Shown: one piece after another, positions 16,665 to 25,165 of the stretch
Numbering within the stretch: the first letter of the stretch is position 1
How the letters are laid out: every line of letters begins with the position of its first letter
The notes under the pieces: generated by a model
Seen by the model: the letters and a program-made list of their open reading frames with translations, nothing else
The model's database searches: none
Told to the model about the DNA's origin: nothing
Position numbers and translations under genes: made by a program
NCBI GenBank assembly: GCA_017468935.1
Contig: JAFUHJ010000034.1
Span: forward strand, 1 to 52,375
Length of the DNA stretch: 52,375 nucleotides
Direction: 5' to 3'
From: Candidatus Methanomethylophilaceae archaeon
GTDB taxonomy: Archaea > Thermoplasmatota > Thermoplasmata > Methanomassiliicoccales > Methanomethylophilaceae

Positions 16665-18431
16665 ATGAACATTGATCCCAATGCAACAAAATACATGGTA
16701 AAGGCAAAGATCACCGCTGACGGAATCATCGACAGACCCGATGTCGTCGGCGCAATTTTCGGACAGACTGAAGGACTCCTCGGAGATGAACTCGATCTCA
16801 GGGACCTGCAAAAGTCCGGAAGGATCGGAAGGATAGAGGTCGAGACCGTCACCAAAGGCGGCAAGTCCGAGGGAATCATCTATATGTCATCCAGTCTCGA
16901 CCAGGTCGAGACGGTAATCCTGGCCTCAGCCCTTGAGACGGTCGACCGCGTCGGACCCTGCAAGGCATCGGTCCACGTTCTCGGAATCGAGGATGTCCGC
17001 GTCACCAAGAGGGAGAAGGTCGTGGAGCGTGCGAAGGAGCTGCTCAACGAACTCATGAAGCAGTCCGAAGGCTCCAGCACCAACCTCATGAACAGCGTCA
17101 AGCAGAGTGTCCAGGTCGAGGAGATCACAACCTACGGTCCCGACAGATGCCCCGCAGGACCCAACGTGAAGGATTCAGAGGCGATCATCATCGTCGAGGG
17201 CAGATCGGATGTCCTCAACCTGCTCAAGGCAGGAATCAAGAACGCCATAGCGGTCGAGGGAACGAACATCCCCAAGACTGTCCAGGAACTCTCCAGGGAG
17301 AGGGTCGTCACAGCATTCACAGACGGCGACAGGGGAGGAGAGCTCATCCTCAGGGAACTCTTCCAGGTCGCAGAGGTCGACTTCGTCGCCCGTGCACCCC
17401 GTGCACACGAGGTCGAGGAGCTTTCAGCCAAGCAGATCGTCAAATGTCTTCGCAACAAGGTCCCCGGCGACCAGTACATGGAGATGAACAACCTCAGCTT
17501 TGAGGAGAGGAACTTCGAGGAGCTCGACAGCTTCGAGCCCGAGGGAGATTACAGGCGTGACAGGAAGGACCGCCACGACCGTGACAAGCGTGACAGGAGG
17601 GACCGTGAGGACCGCCATGGACGCGACGAGAGGCGTGAGGAGAGGCGCGAAGAGCGCAGGGACCGCGACGAGCACCGCAAGGAGAGGTTCAACAACGAGG
17701 CCCTGGACAAGTACAGGAAGAAGCGTGAGGAGCGCCAGGAGAGGGAAGAGAGGATCGAGAAGGAGATGGAGGCCATCCCCGACACCGATGGCGAGGTCCC
17801 TGAGGTCGTGAACGAAGAACCCGTAGTCGAGGAGCACTACGAGGAACCTGCAGAGGAGACAGTCAAGGACTTCGAAGAGGAGGAGAAACCCAAGAAGTCC
17901 ACCAAGAGGAAGAAGGACAGCGAGGAGAAACCCAAGAAATCCACCAAGAGGAAGAAGGACAGCGAGGAGCCCGAAGAGCCTGTCGTCGAGGAACCCGCAG
18001 AGGAGGTCCCTGTCGTCGAGCCCGTCGAGGAACCCGTTCCTGAGCCCGAAGAGCCTGTCGTAGAGGAGAAGCCCAAGGAGACCAAGAAGGCAAGGTCCCT
18101 CAAGGGAAAGAAGCTCATCACCGATAAGGTGCTCACTCCCGAGCAGGAAGCACTCCGCGACATGCTCCTGGAGCTGTCCACTACACACAACGCAAAGGTC
18201 CTCGATGCAGACAACAACGTCATCAGGCAGGTCGCCGTCAAGAGCCTCGTTAACTCACTGAAGGAGGACGAGGACGAGGTCGCGGCCATCGTCTTCGACG
18301 GAGTCATCTCTCAGAGGATCATCGATGTCTCTTCCGAGAAGGGCATCAAGACCGTGGTGGGAACCCGTAAGGGAAACATCTCCAAGATGCCCGCCGATGT
18401 GACCATCTGGACCAAAGAAGACCTCGTATGA
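16665..18431 (+). CDS. dnaG: Archaeal DnaG primase-like TOPRIM protein
   Basis: 588 residues, ATG at 16665 with GGAGGG five bases upstream. An N-terminal archaeal DnaG domain (NIDPNATKYMVKAKITADG) is followed by a TOPRIM domain (~170-290) with IIIVEGRSDVLNLL and FTDGDRGGELI. Residues ~300-360 are an extreme Arg/Asp/Glu tract, then a Lys/Glu/Pro/Val linker with a tandem repeat. A folded C-terminal domain (LTPEQEALRDMLLELS onward) ends the chain. Archaeal DnaG makes short primers in vitro and also associates with the exosome; the main replicative primase in archaea is PriSL. A Lon-like ATPase gene overlaps its stop (ATGA). Confidence 0.93.
   Translation: MNIDPNATKYMVKAKITADGIIDRPDVVGAIFGQTEGLLGDELDLRDLQKSGRIGRIEVETVTKGGKSEGIIYMSSSLDQVETVILASALETVDRVGPCKASVHVLGIEDVRVTKREKVVERAKELLNELMKQSEGSSTNLMNSVKQSVQVEEITTYGPDRCPAGPNVKDSEAIIIVEGRSDVLNLLKAGIKNAIAVEGTNIPKTVQELSRERVVTAFTDGDRGGELILRELFQVAEVDFVARAPRAHEVEELSAKQIVKCLRNKVPGDQYMEMNNLSFEERNFEELDSFEPEGDYRRDRKDRHDRDKRDRRDREDRHGRDERREERREERRDRDEHRKERFNNEALDKYRKKREERQEREERIEKEMEAIPDTDGEVPEVVNEEPVVEEHYEEPAEETVKDFEEEEKPKKSTKRKKDSEEKPKKSTKRKKDSEEPEEPVVEEPAEEVPVVEPVEEPVPEPEEPVVEEKPKETKKARSLKGKKLITDKVLTPEQEALRDMLLELSTTHNAKVLDADNNVIRQVAVKSLVNSLKEDEDEVAAIVFDGVISQRIIDVSSEKGIKTVVGTRKGNISKMPADVTIWTKEDLV
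17880..17963 (+). repeat. 42-bp tandem direct repeat inside dnaG
   Basis: Two adjacent 42-bp units (17880-17921 and 17922-17963) differ at one base. Each encodes EEKPKKSTKRKKDS, a basic segment of the disordered linker. In frame, so it adds 14 residues without damage. Confidence 0.9.
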
Positions 18432-19954
18432 TACCCATGGCAAAGCAGAAGCATGTTGAGACCTGGGAAGATTTCCAGGAAATGAAATCGACGGCCGAGA
18501 TCCTGATCCCCTCGGACCCTCTCGACAGGGTCCTCGGACAGGAGGAGGCCATCGAACTGGCGAAGATCGCTGCTAAGCAGCGCAGGCACCTGTTGCTCGT
18601 CGGACCTCCCGGAACCGGAAAGTCGATGATCGCACGTGCACTTTCCATGAACCTTCCTGCACCCACGCAGGAGATCCGTGTCGTGAAGAACCCGGAGAAT
18701 CCCGAGAGGCCTCTGCTGTCTGTCATGGACGCAGAAGAGGTACTCAGGGAGGAGGAGATCAAGGCAGCATCAATCGGTGTCCTTCTAACACCTGAGGAGG
18801 CCCCTGCGAACGTCGCAGAGCACCTTGGATACAAGTGCAAGAACTGTGGCGGATACTCCCTTCCTACGGACGTAACATGTCCCCACTGCAACCAGAGCAA
18901 GCTCGATTCCACTGCAAACAAGAGCAATCCGTTCCAGGACATCCTGAGCAACCTCGGAGGGATGCTCGAAGTAGCCATCCCTGAGATGACCGCCGGAAAG
19001 GAGAAGGTCACCACCCGCGACAGGAACGACGAGCAGGTCATCTTCGAGCGCGCAGGGGACAAGATACGCAAGCTAGACCAGGCCGCCATCGACAAGAGGG
19101 CCGAGCTCCAGAGCACCAGCAACGAGAAGACGCTGGTCAAGCTCAGGAGGAACCCCTTCGTATTGGCTACGGGTGCATCCGAGACGGAACTGCTCGGAGA
19201 CGTACGTCACGACCCCTACGGAGGACACGAGAAGCTCGGTTCTCCCGCATACGAGAGGATCGTGGCCGGTTCCATCCACGAGGCGCACGAGGGAGTCCTG
19301 TTCATCGACGAGATATCCCATCTTAAGGATCTCCAGAGGTACATCCTCACCGCTATGCAGGACAAGGTATTCCCCATCACCGGAAGGAATCCCCAGTCCG
19401 CAGGAGCCAGTGTCAAAGTGGATTCGGTACCTTGTGACTTCATCCTGGTAGCAGCATGTAACATCCAGGATCTCGAGAACATCCTCTCCCCGCTCAGGTC
19501 GAGGATCATAGGAAACGGATATGAGATCCTCGTGGACATCGCGATGCCCGACACCCCACACAACCGTGCGAGATACGCACAGTTCGTTGCACAGGAGGTC
19601 CAGTTCGACGGACACATCCCCCACGCCACTGTGGAGGCCGTCGAGAAGATCATCATGGAGGGTAAGAGGCGTGCGAAGCTGGACAACCAGAATAACGCAC
19701 TCACACTCAGGCTGAGGGAGCTCGGAGGACTCATTAGGTCCGCCGGTGACATCGCCGTAATGGAGAAGTCCAAATACATCACCGGAGAACACATCGACCG
19801 TGCGCTGAGGAGATCCCGCAGCGTCGAGGAACAGATCAAGGAGCGTTACGGTTCCTACAACAAGGGTCTATCCAAGGATGTCTCGTCCGCTCAGAAGGAA
19901 CGCTCCAGCTACTACTTCGAGACGGAACATCTTGATGACTCGATGTTCTCCTGA
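18428..19954 (+). CDS. Lon/MCM-like AAA+ ATPase lacking a protease domain
   Basis: 508 residues. The N-terminus resembles archaeal LonB: DPLDRVLGQEEAIELAKIAA, Walker A VGPPGTGKSMIARAL, and later Walker B GVLFIDEISHLKDLQRYIL, sensor/arginine region SPLRSRIIGNGYEI and a helical lid. LonB has a membrane insertion between Walker A and B and a C-terminal Ser-Lys protease. Here the insertion carries a zinc ribbon (CKNCGGYSLPTDVTCPHC) and no clear membrane helix, and the chain ends after the lid with no protease. It is likely a soluble remodelling ATPase. It is coupled to dnaG by ATGA overlap and followed by a terminator. Confidence 0.85.
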   Translation: MIPMAKQKHVETWEDFQEMKSTAEILIPSDPLDRVLGQEEAIELAKIAAKQRRHLLLVGPPGTGKSMIARALSMNLPAPTQEIRVVKNPENPERPLLSVMDAEEVLREEEIKAASIGVLLTPEEAPANVAEHLGYKCKNCGGYSLPTDVTCPHCNQSKLDSTANKSNPFQDILSNLGGMLEVAIPEMTAGKEKVTTRDRNDEQVIFERAGDKIRKLDQAAIDKRAELQSTSNEKTLVKLRRNPFVLATGASETELLGDVRHDPYGGHEKLGSPAYERIVAGSIHEAHEGVLFIDEISHLKDLQRYILTAMQDKVFPITGRNPQSAGASVKVDSVPCDFILVAACNIQDLENILSPLRSRIIGNGYEILVDIAMPDTPHNRARYAQFVAQEVQFDGHIPHATVEAVEKIIMEGKRRAKLDNQNNALTLRLRELGGLIRSAGDIAVMEKSKYITGEHIDRALRRSRSVEEQIKERYGSYNKGLSKDVSSAQKERSSYYFETEHLDDSMFS

Positions 19955-19965
19955 AACACCATTCA

Positions 19966-19985
19966 AAGGGGGGCTCGTCCCCCTT
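19966..19985 (+). terminator. Hairpin terminator after the dnaG-ATPase operon
   Basis: AAGGGGGG, a short CTCGT loop and CCCCCTT form a GC stem right after the stop codon, followed by ATTATTTATGTTTTT. Confidence 0.7.
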
Positions 19986-20052
19986 ATTATTTATGTTTTT
20001 ACGGACAATAAGTTGCTAAGAGTCTTATATTGACAGCAGGTTCTTTCAATCA

Positions 20053-21990
20053 ATGGGCTTGAACAAGACCGTACTGTTGATGATTTCGATACTGATAGCA
20101 TCAGCGATAGCGGTCTCCATCCCATCCGTCGACGGTGCCGAGAAGCAGCAGGAAGGACCTCTTCCCGAGGAACTCTACCCAGATGCCGACGTCATTTTGA
20201 CGACAGATGCCAAGGGCAACACGCTCATGACCTTCAAGGCCTATGGCGATTATGAAGTGAATGACAAACACCCTTCCATCTGGTTCACCGAGATCATCAC
20301 CGGCAAGGACCTGACGATCCGCGACCTGAGTCTGGTCAAGGATTCCATCAGCATCGTCGTCGACGATGTGAAGCTCAACAGGCTCACACTTTTCAACATC
20401 GATTCCAAAGCAGCGATGAATTCCGCCATCAGTGTGGATTTCACCATGGTCAAAGGAGAGATACAGACATTCTCCCTGATGTCCATACCGAACAACATGA
20501 AGCAGTACCTGGGAACATCATACGATGCCCTTCCCACACCCATACGCACTGCCGAACTCGATTTCAAGTCCGGTACGGTGAACCTCATCAACCCCACATC
20601 GCTGATGCTCTCGATCACCAATCTCGATCTCAACCTGGATTACGGCATGAGTGTCAACAAGCTCTACACCACGGGAGAGAACGGGAAGTATTCCAATGTC
20701 TACGTGACGGTCAACGGTGCGCACATCGGTTACATGACCAACATCGCATCCAAGATCGGTTACCTCCAGTACGATATCAGATCGGGGATCATCGATTACT
20801 TCTGCATAGGGGCCAACACGGAGCATTCGATCAACAGGAACCTCTCCAGCATGGCCACATCATATGTCAGCGGAGATGTGGACCTCCATGTCGGGGAGTT
20901 CGCATCCATCGGCAGCTGCATCATGGGTGCCGGTATCCTGAACATGCCCCTCAGGCTGTGCAACGGTACGGCACTCGCATCTAGCGCCGTCCACATGGTC
21001 GTCATCGATGCCCAGGGCGTCACGATATGCAACGACACTGCCTTCCTTAACGACAGAAGGACATCCGCATATCATTTCAACAACTATAAGATAGGACAGA
21101 ATCCCAGCATCAGCTCCATCACCGATTCATTCAACATGGACGGAAGTCCGGTGAAGATCTATTCGGAGTCAGGGGTCTGGGAGTCAATTTCCTCGACTGT
21201 CCTGACCACAGGGTCGATCCTGTCCCTGAACACCGATTTCGTCATACAGCCCGACAGCCAGTTCATCATACCCAAGGGTGCGATAGTGTATAACTCGGAC
21301 AACATCGTCCTGTGCGGTACCCTGGAGGTCAAAGGCACTTTGGTGAACAACTCGGTCATCCAGTGCAGGCCGTCGTCTGATATGATCGGAGAGACCGAAG
21401 GCATCGGATATCTGGCGGATTACGTCTATTACGCCACAGCTACCAATTCCCTCAAGGTCATGTCGCAGAGGGATGCGGTGGTCATAACCCTGAAGGAGCA
21501 ATGTGCTATCGAGGATATATCGGCAACATTCGCCGACGGGGATGCCACGGTCATCGTCACTGTGAGCGGATCGTCCCGTATCTATGGTAACCAGTTTATG
21601 ATCGCCCTCACGGACCTTCCCGGAGTGGATGAATTCGATAAGAGGTACAGACTGGACATCAAGGGAATCGACAGGAACACACTGGCCAACAGCACCGTGG
21701 ACATCTATCTGTCCGTGGATTCGCAGGTATGCAATGCGATCTACGTCGAGGATGCCGAGACAGGCGAGTTCAAGGTCCTTGCCACGGCAGAATACGCTTC
21801 CCAGATCAAGGTATCCGCAGGTACCTACATGGACTTCTATCTGTACACTTATGTTACCGAGAGGCCCGAACTGCCCCAGGAGCCAAAGCTGGACACCAGC
21901 ATGTCCAACATAGATTATGTGCTGATCGCAGCCATCGTCGCGGTGCTTGTAGTGACGTTGTATGCACTGGTCACGATGAAACGTGATTGA
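20053..21990 (+). CDS. Predicted surface protein: signal peptide, beta-rich ectodomain, C-terminal anchor
   Basis: 645 residues, family unrecognised. The N-terminus is a clear signal peptide (KTVLLMISILIASAIAVS, then a likely cleavage near VDGAE). About 580 residues rich in short beta strands, Asn and Ser follow, with repeating patterns such as LTLFNIDS, LNLDYGMSVNKL and GTLEVKGTLVNNS that suggest a beta-helix or beta-sandwich. A C-terminal membrane helix (VLIAAIVAVLVVTLYALV) is followed by MKRD inside the cell. It is probably cell-envelope bound. A TTATATT box at 20025-20031 lies ~22-28 nt upstream. Its end overlaps the facing acetyltransferase gene by 20 bp. Confidence 0.75.
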   Translation: MGLNKTVLLMISILIASAIAVSIPSVDGAEKQQEGPLPEELYPDADVILTTDAKGNTLMTFKAYGDYEVNDKHPSIWFTEIITGKDLTIRDLSLVKDSISIVVDDVKLNRLTLFNIDSKAAMNSAISVDFTMVKGEIQTFSLMSIPNNMKQYLGTSYDALPTPIRTAELDFKSGTVNLINPTSLMLSITNLDLNLDYGMSVNKLYTTGENGKYSNVYVTVNGAHIGYMTNIASKIGYLQYDIRSGIIDYFCIGANTEHSINRNLSSMATSYVSGDVDLHVGEFASIGSCIMGAGILNMPLRLCNGTALASSAVHMVVIDAQGVTICNDTAFLNDRRTSAYHFNNYKIGQNPSISSITDSFNMDGSPVKIYSESGVWESISSTVLTTGSILSLNTDFVIQPDSQFIIPKGAIVYNSDNIVLCGTLEVKGTLVNNSVIQCRPSSDMIGETEGIGYLADYVYYATATNSLKVMSQRDAVVITLKEQCAIEDISATFADGDATVIVTVSGSSRIYGNQFMIALTDLPGVDEFDKRYRLDIKGIDRNTLANSTVDIYLSVDSQVCNAIYVEDAETGEFKVLATAEYASQIKVSAGTYMDFYLYTYVTERPELPQEPKLDTSMSNIDYVLIAAIVAVLVVTLYALVTMKRD

Positions 21991-22426
21991 GTTCGGCGAC
22001 CATCCTGTAGCCGTTCTCTCCGGGCCCGTAGAGGTCGAAGACCTTCTCAGTTATCTCAAAGCCCCTCTTGTTGTAGAACCTGTATGCGGAGGAGTTCGTG
22101 GTACGGAGTTCTAGTTGCATCGCAGAGAACCCTTCCATGTAGCATTCCCTTCTGAATGTGTCGAACAGTTTTCCCCCGATGCCCTGTCCTCTCAAGGGGG
22201 CGTCTACCGCGAACAGTGTGATGGAGGCCCTACCGTTGTTCAGTTTAGCTCCGCAGATCACCCCGACCATGTTGCCGAAGAGATCCACTGCAACGAACTG
22301 GCCTCTGGGCCAGAAGGAGAGGAAGTACTCGATGACCTCGACGGAGAACTTCCCGTCGAGGTTCGAGTTGAGCAACATATGGGCGGCAGGTACGTCCTCG
22401 GCCCTCATGTTGCGGTAGATGATCAT
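21971..22426 (-). CDS. GNAT-family N-acetyltransferase
   Basis: 151 residues covering one GNAT domain: MIIYRNMRAEDVPAAHMLL, the strand FVAVDLFGNMVGVICG, the acetyl-CoA loop VDAPLRGQGIGGKLFDTF and the late motif TTNSSAYRFYNKRGFEIT. It is close to RimI-like protein N-terminal acetyltransferases; the substrate is not predictable. The start overlaps the stop of the phospholipase-like gene (ATGA), so the two are co-expressed. Confidence 0.88.
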   Translation of the reverse strand: MIIYRNMRAEDVPAAHMLLNSNLDGKFSVEVIEYFLSFWPRGQFVAVDLFGNMVGVICGAKLNNGRASITLFAVDAPLRGQGIGGKLFDTFRRECYMEGFSAMQLELRTTNSSAYRFYNKRGFEITEKVFDLYGPGENGYRMVAELNHVSS

Positions 22427-24447
22427 CTCTTCTTGCCTCCAGACTTCTTGCTGGACTTCTTGCCACCAGATGCCCTCATAGCTGCGATAAGGATGGCCAG
22501 GAGGATGATAACTATAGGTGCAAGGTAGGGTTTGATCTTCTCGAAGAGTCCGTCGGTAGGATTCTCCTTCCCATCCACAGTGAAAGAATAGGATGCCTTG
22601 CCTGTCGAACCGCTGGTATCCGTTACAGTCACGGTAAGGGTGTGATCCCCTTTTTCGAAATCGAAGATCGCACGGGGGGCGGAGGTCTGTCTCTCGGTAC
22701 CGTCTAGGTTCCAGGAATATGTGAATGAACCGCTCTGTTTGACCTCTACTGCCACTGTGTACTCTCCGGGGGAGTCGTAGTGCGACTGGATCTCCGTGAA
22801 GGTCACAGTGAGCCCGGAATCCTTGTAGTTCCTCTCGAAGTCGCCTTCATATGCCTTGACGAAGTAATCTGTGACGTCCTTATCGTGTATGACGATCAAG
22901 GATTCCCTGTTGTTATTGAACGACGTGGTGGTCCAGTTGACGGATGCGATGATGACCGTGTCGTCGCAGATGACACCTTTGTTGTGAACATATGGGGAGG
23001 TCATCTGGGCCGTTTTAATCTGAGTCTTGGCATTGATCTCATTGACGATCGACGTTTCGACATTCTCTCCGAAGACGACTCTTACATCCTTTCCGACGGA
23101 GGCCTTCTGAGACAGATACTTCAGAGGCGATTCCTTGGTGAGGTCCAGATATTCCGCTGTGAGACTCTGCTGTTCGGAGTAGATCCTGTTCTGTGCTCCG
23201 GATATGTAGTAGATCTCGGCCTCGTAAGAGCTGTCCGGGGACAGACCAGGGGTGATGGACGTCTTGTACGTTTTGACCGGATATGTTTCCGTAGGAGCCG
23301 TGTAAGACAGTTCCTTTGGTTTCAGACCAGGGGTCACCTCGTCGAAATCAGTGACGTCGCCATAGGACATATCGCAATCGTTCAGGAACACGTTCATCAT
23401 GAACGACGCATACTCCGTGCTCTCTACGATCGCTCCCCATCCGCGGTTACCGGCACCTTTGGTAGGATCTGTAACGGTCTTGCCGTTGAGATTGTCCTTT
23501 GTCCAGTTCTCGGATGTAATGATGACCTTGTTCCCGTCGATGATACAGTATTTCGCATGGACGTAATCGTATCTGTCCGACTTGACATCACCGATGAGCT
23601 TGATGTCCGCTCCGGCATCGGCGAGTGTCTTCAATCTGCCGTCGGTGACAGGCTTATCCATATTCAGAGGTGCCGCCTCCAGGAGGAGGTTCACAGATAC
23701 GCCGCTGTCGAGTAATTGCTCAAGAAGGCCCATGACATTTGTTGATGTAAGGGCATATAATGTGATGTAAACGGATTTCTGGGCACTTTCCAGCGCTTCA
23801 TATACGGGTATACCGCCGGATTCAGGGAAAAGGAACGGTGTGACGTTTGCCGTGAACTTTAGGTCCGGATCGAACGGGAGGTTGGTCCCTCCGGGAAGGT
23901 AGTTATACCAACATGATGCATTGAATCCGTCTGCATTCTTTCTGGCAGCGAAGCAGTCATTCTTTATAGTGAAGGTATTTCCGGTCCAGAGCCCTACATC
24001 AGGGGTATCCATTTTGCCGTAGACAAATGTGTCTGTGATGGTCTCTCCTTTGAACAGGAACACATCGTCGCCGCTATCCTTCAGAGCGAAGTTGTTTGAG
24101 AATGTCACCTTGCCGTCACCGCTGACATATGTGGTGTAACGGTCCGGGAAATATGATTCTCCGCTCTTCTTGATGAATGTCAGAGTCTCGCCGGGAGCGA
24201 TGACGAGGGATTCATCAAATGTTATGATCCCTTCCGAGGATTTCTTGGCAGGATTGTCGGTTACGCTATAGTCTGACAGATACACGGCCGTTGAGCCGTA
24301 GTTGTGCAGTGATACGCCCTCGTCGTTACCGTATGGGTTCACTTCGAACAACATGATGTCCGAGCTGGCAGCATCCGAAGAATCGGATGCGATGACTACA
24401 AAAGAGCACGCTAGAACGACAAGCGCCAGCGCCAATATTTTCCTCAT
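22423..24447 (-). CDS. Secreted, membrane-anchored phospholipase D-like protein
   Basis: 674 residues. Domain order: signal peptide (ILALALVVLACSFVVIAS); a lamin-tail-like beta domain (~30-170, MLFEVNPYGNDEGVSLHNYG); two PLD half-sites, each with an HxK motif (YVHAKYCIIDGNKVIITSENW-type at ~300, and VHNKGVICDDTVIIASVNW at ~500); a PKD-like beta domain (~560-640, GSFTYSWNLDGTERQT); a membrane helix (YLAPIVIILLAILIAAM); and a basic SGGKKSSKKSGGKKR tail inside the cell. The pair of HxK motifs indicates a phosphodiesterase/nuclease fold acting outside the cell on DNA, lipid or wall polymer; which one is unknown. Confidence 0.85.
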   Translation of the reverse strand: MRKILALALVVLACSFVVIASDSSDAASSDIMLFEVNPYGNDEGVSLHNYGSTAVYLSDYSVTDNPAKKSSEGIITFDESLVIAPGETLTFIKKSGESYFPDRYTTYVSGDGKVTFSNNFALKDSGDDVFLFKGETITDTFVYGKMDTPDVGLWTGNTFTIKNDCFAARKNADGFNASCWYNYLPGGTNLPFDPDLKFTANVTPFLFPESGGIPVYEALESAQKSVYITLYALTSTNVMGLLEQLLDSGVSVNLLLEAAPLNMDKPVTDGRLKTLADAGADIKLIGDVKSDRYDYVHAKYCIIDGNKVIITSENWTKDNLNGKTVTDPTKGAGNRGWGAIVESTEYASFMMNVFLNDCDMSYGDVTDFDEVTPGLKPKELSYTAPTETYPVKTYKTSITPGLSPDSSYEAEIYYISGAQNRIYSEQQSLTAEYLDLTKESPLKYLSQKASVGKDVRVVFGENVETSIVNEINAKTQIKTAQMTSPYVHNKGVICDDTVIIASVNWTTTSFNNNRESLIVIHDKDVTDYFVKAYEGDFERNYKDSGLTVTFTEIQSHYDSPGEYTVAVEVKQSGSFTYSWNLDGTERQTSAPRAIFDFEKGDHTLTVTVTDTSGSTGKASYSFTVDGKENPTDGLFEKIKPYLAPIVIILLAILIAAMRASGGKKSSKKSGGKKR

Positions 24448-24485
24448 GGACGCTGGAAACAGATACCTGTTAAAGATACTGTTGC

Positions 24486-25160
24486 TCAGATGTCACGTAT
24501 AAGGTCCCTTATCACCGATTCCGGGTCCTTGGCCTTGACGACGCCGGATGCCAGGAGAACTCCTTCCGCACCGAGATCGATGGCGGCCTTGACGTCACCG
24601 CCGTTCTTTACCCCGGCACCGCAGAGGACCTTGATGCCCTTGTCAACGGTCTTCACTGCATCGACTGTGCCCGAGACGACCGCAGGGTTAGCAGAGGTCA
24701 CAGAGATGTCCCCTCCGATCAGTTCCGGGGGCTCCACGGCAATGTAATAAGGTGAGAATCTTGCAAGGTCGGCCGCAATGTCCACGGTGTCAGCGCAGAC
24801 GCATGTTGTGATACCGAGATCCTTGCACATCTGGACACAAGCGCCCACATCATCTGCGGGCTGCTTGTGCTCCGAATGGTTTATGAGGGTGCCTGTGGCA
24901 CCCGCGGCTTTAACGAGCGAAGGTGTGGTGAATCCCGTCCCGGAACCGGGCTTGCGTGGGTCGACGTTCTGGGAGAACACGGGTATTTCTACCTGGTCCG
25001 CCACATAGGACAGCTCGACCATCGGAGGGCAAACGATTATGTTCGCCCCGCTCTCGTCAGCGACGCGGTTGCATATCTCGGCCAATGAGAGGGACTTCTC
25101 GCCCTCGATCTCCGAGTAGACCTTGAAGTTGACGATTACCGCGGGATCCTTCACACTCAT
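24486..25160 (-). CDS. tpiA: Triosephosphate isomerase (archaeal type)
   Basis: 224 residues, the short archaeal form. It interconverts DHAP and glyceraldehyde-3-phosphate. Motifs: VIVNFKVYSE (substrate Asn/Lys), TLINHSEHKQ (catalytic His), IAVEPPELIGG (catalytic Glu) and the phosphate-binding VLCGAGVKNGGD and GVLLASGVVKA. The ATG at 25160 is used; a GTG three codons earlier overlaps the fbp stop. It lies 5 bp after fbp, so both are one unit for gluconeogenesis. Confidence 0.93.
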   Translation of the reverse strand: MSVKDPAVIVNFKVYSEIEGEKSLSLAEICNRVADESGANIIVCPPMVELSYVADQVEIPVFSQNVDPRKPGSGTGFTTPSLVKAAGATGTLINHSEHKQPADDVGACVQMCKDLGITTCVCADTVDIAADLARFSPYYIAVEPPELIGGDISVTSANPAVVSGTVDAVKTVDKGIKVLCGAGVKNGGDVKAAIDLGAEGVLLASGVVKAKDPESVIRDLIRDI

Positions 25161-25165
25161 CTGAA

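Noticed and set aside
17424-18188. 254-residue Leu-rich minus-strand frame in dnaG
   Set aside because: Low-complexity antisense of the Glu/Lys/Arg linker, not a membrane protein.
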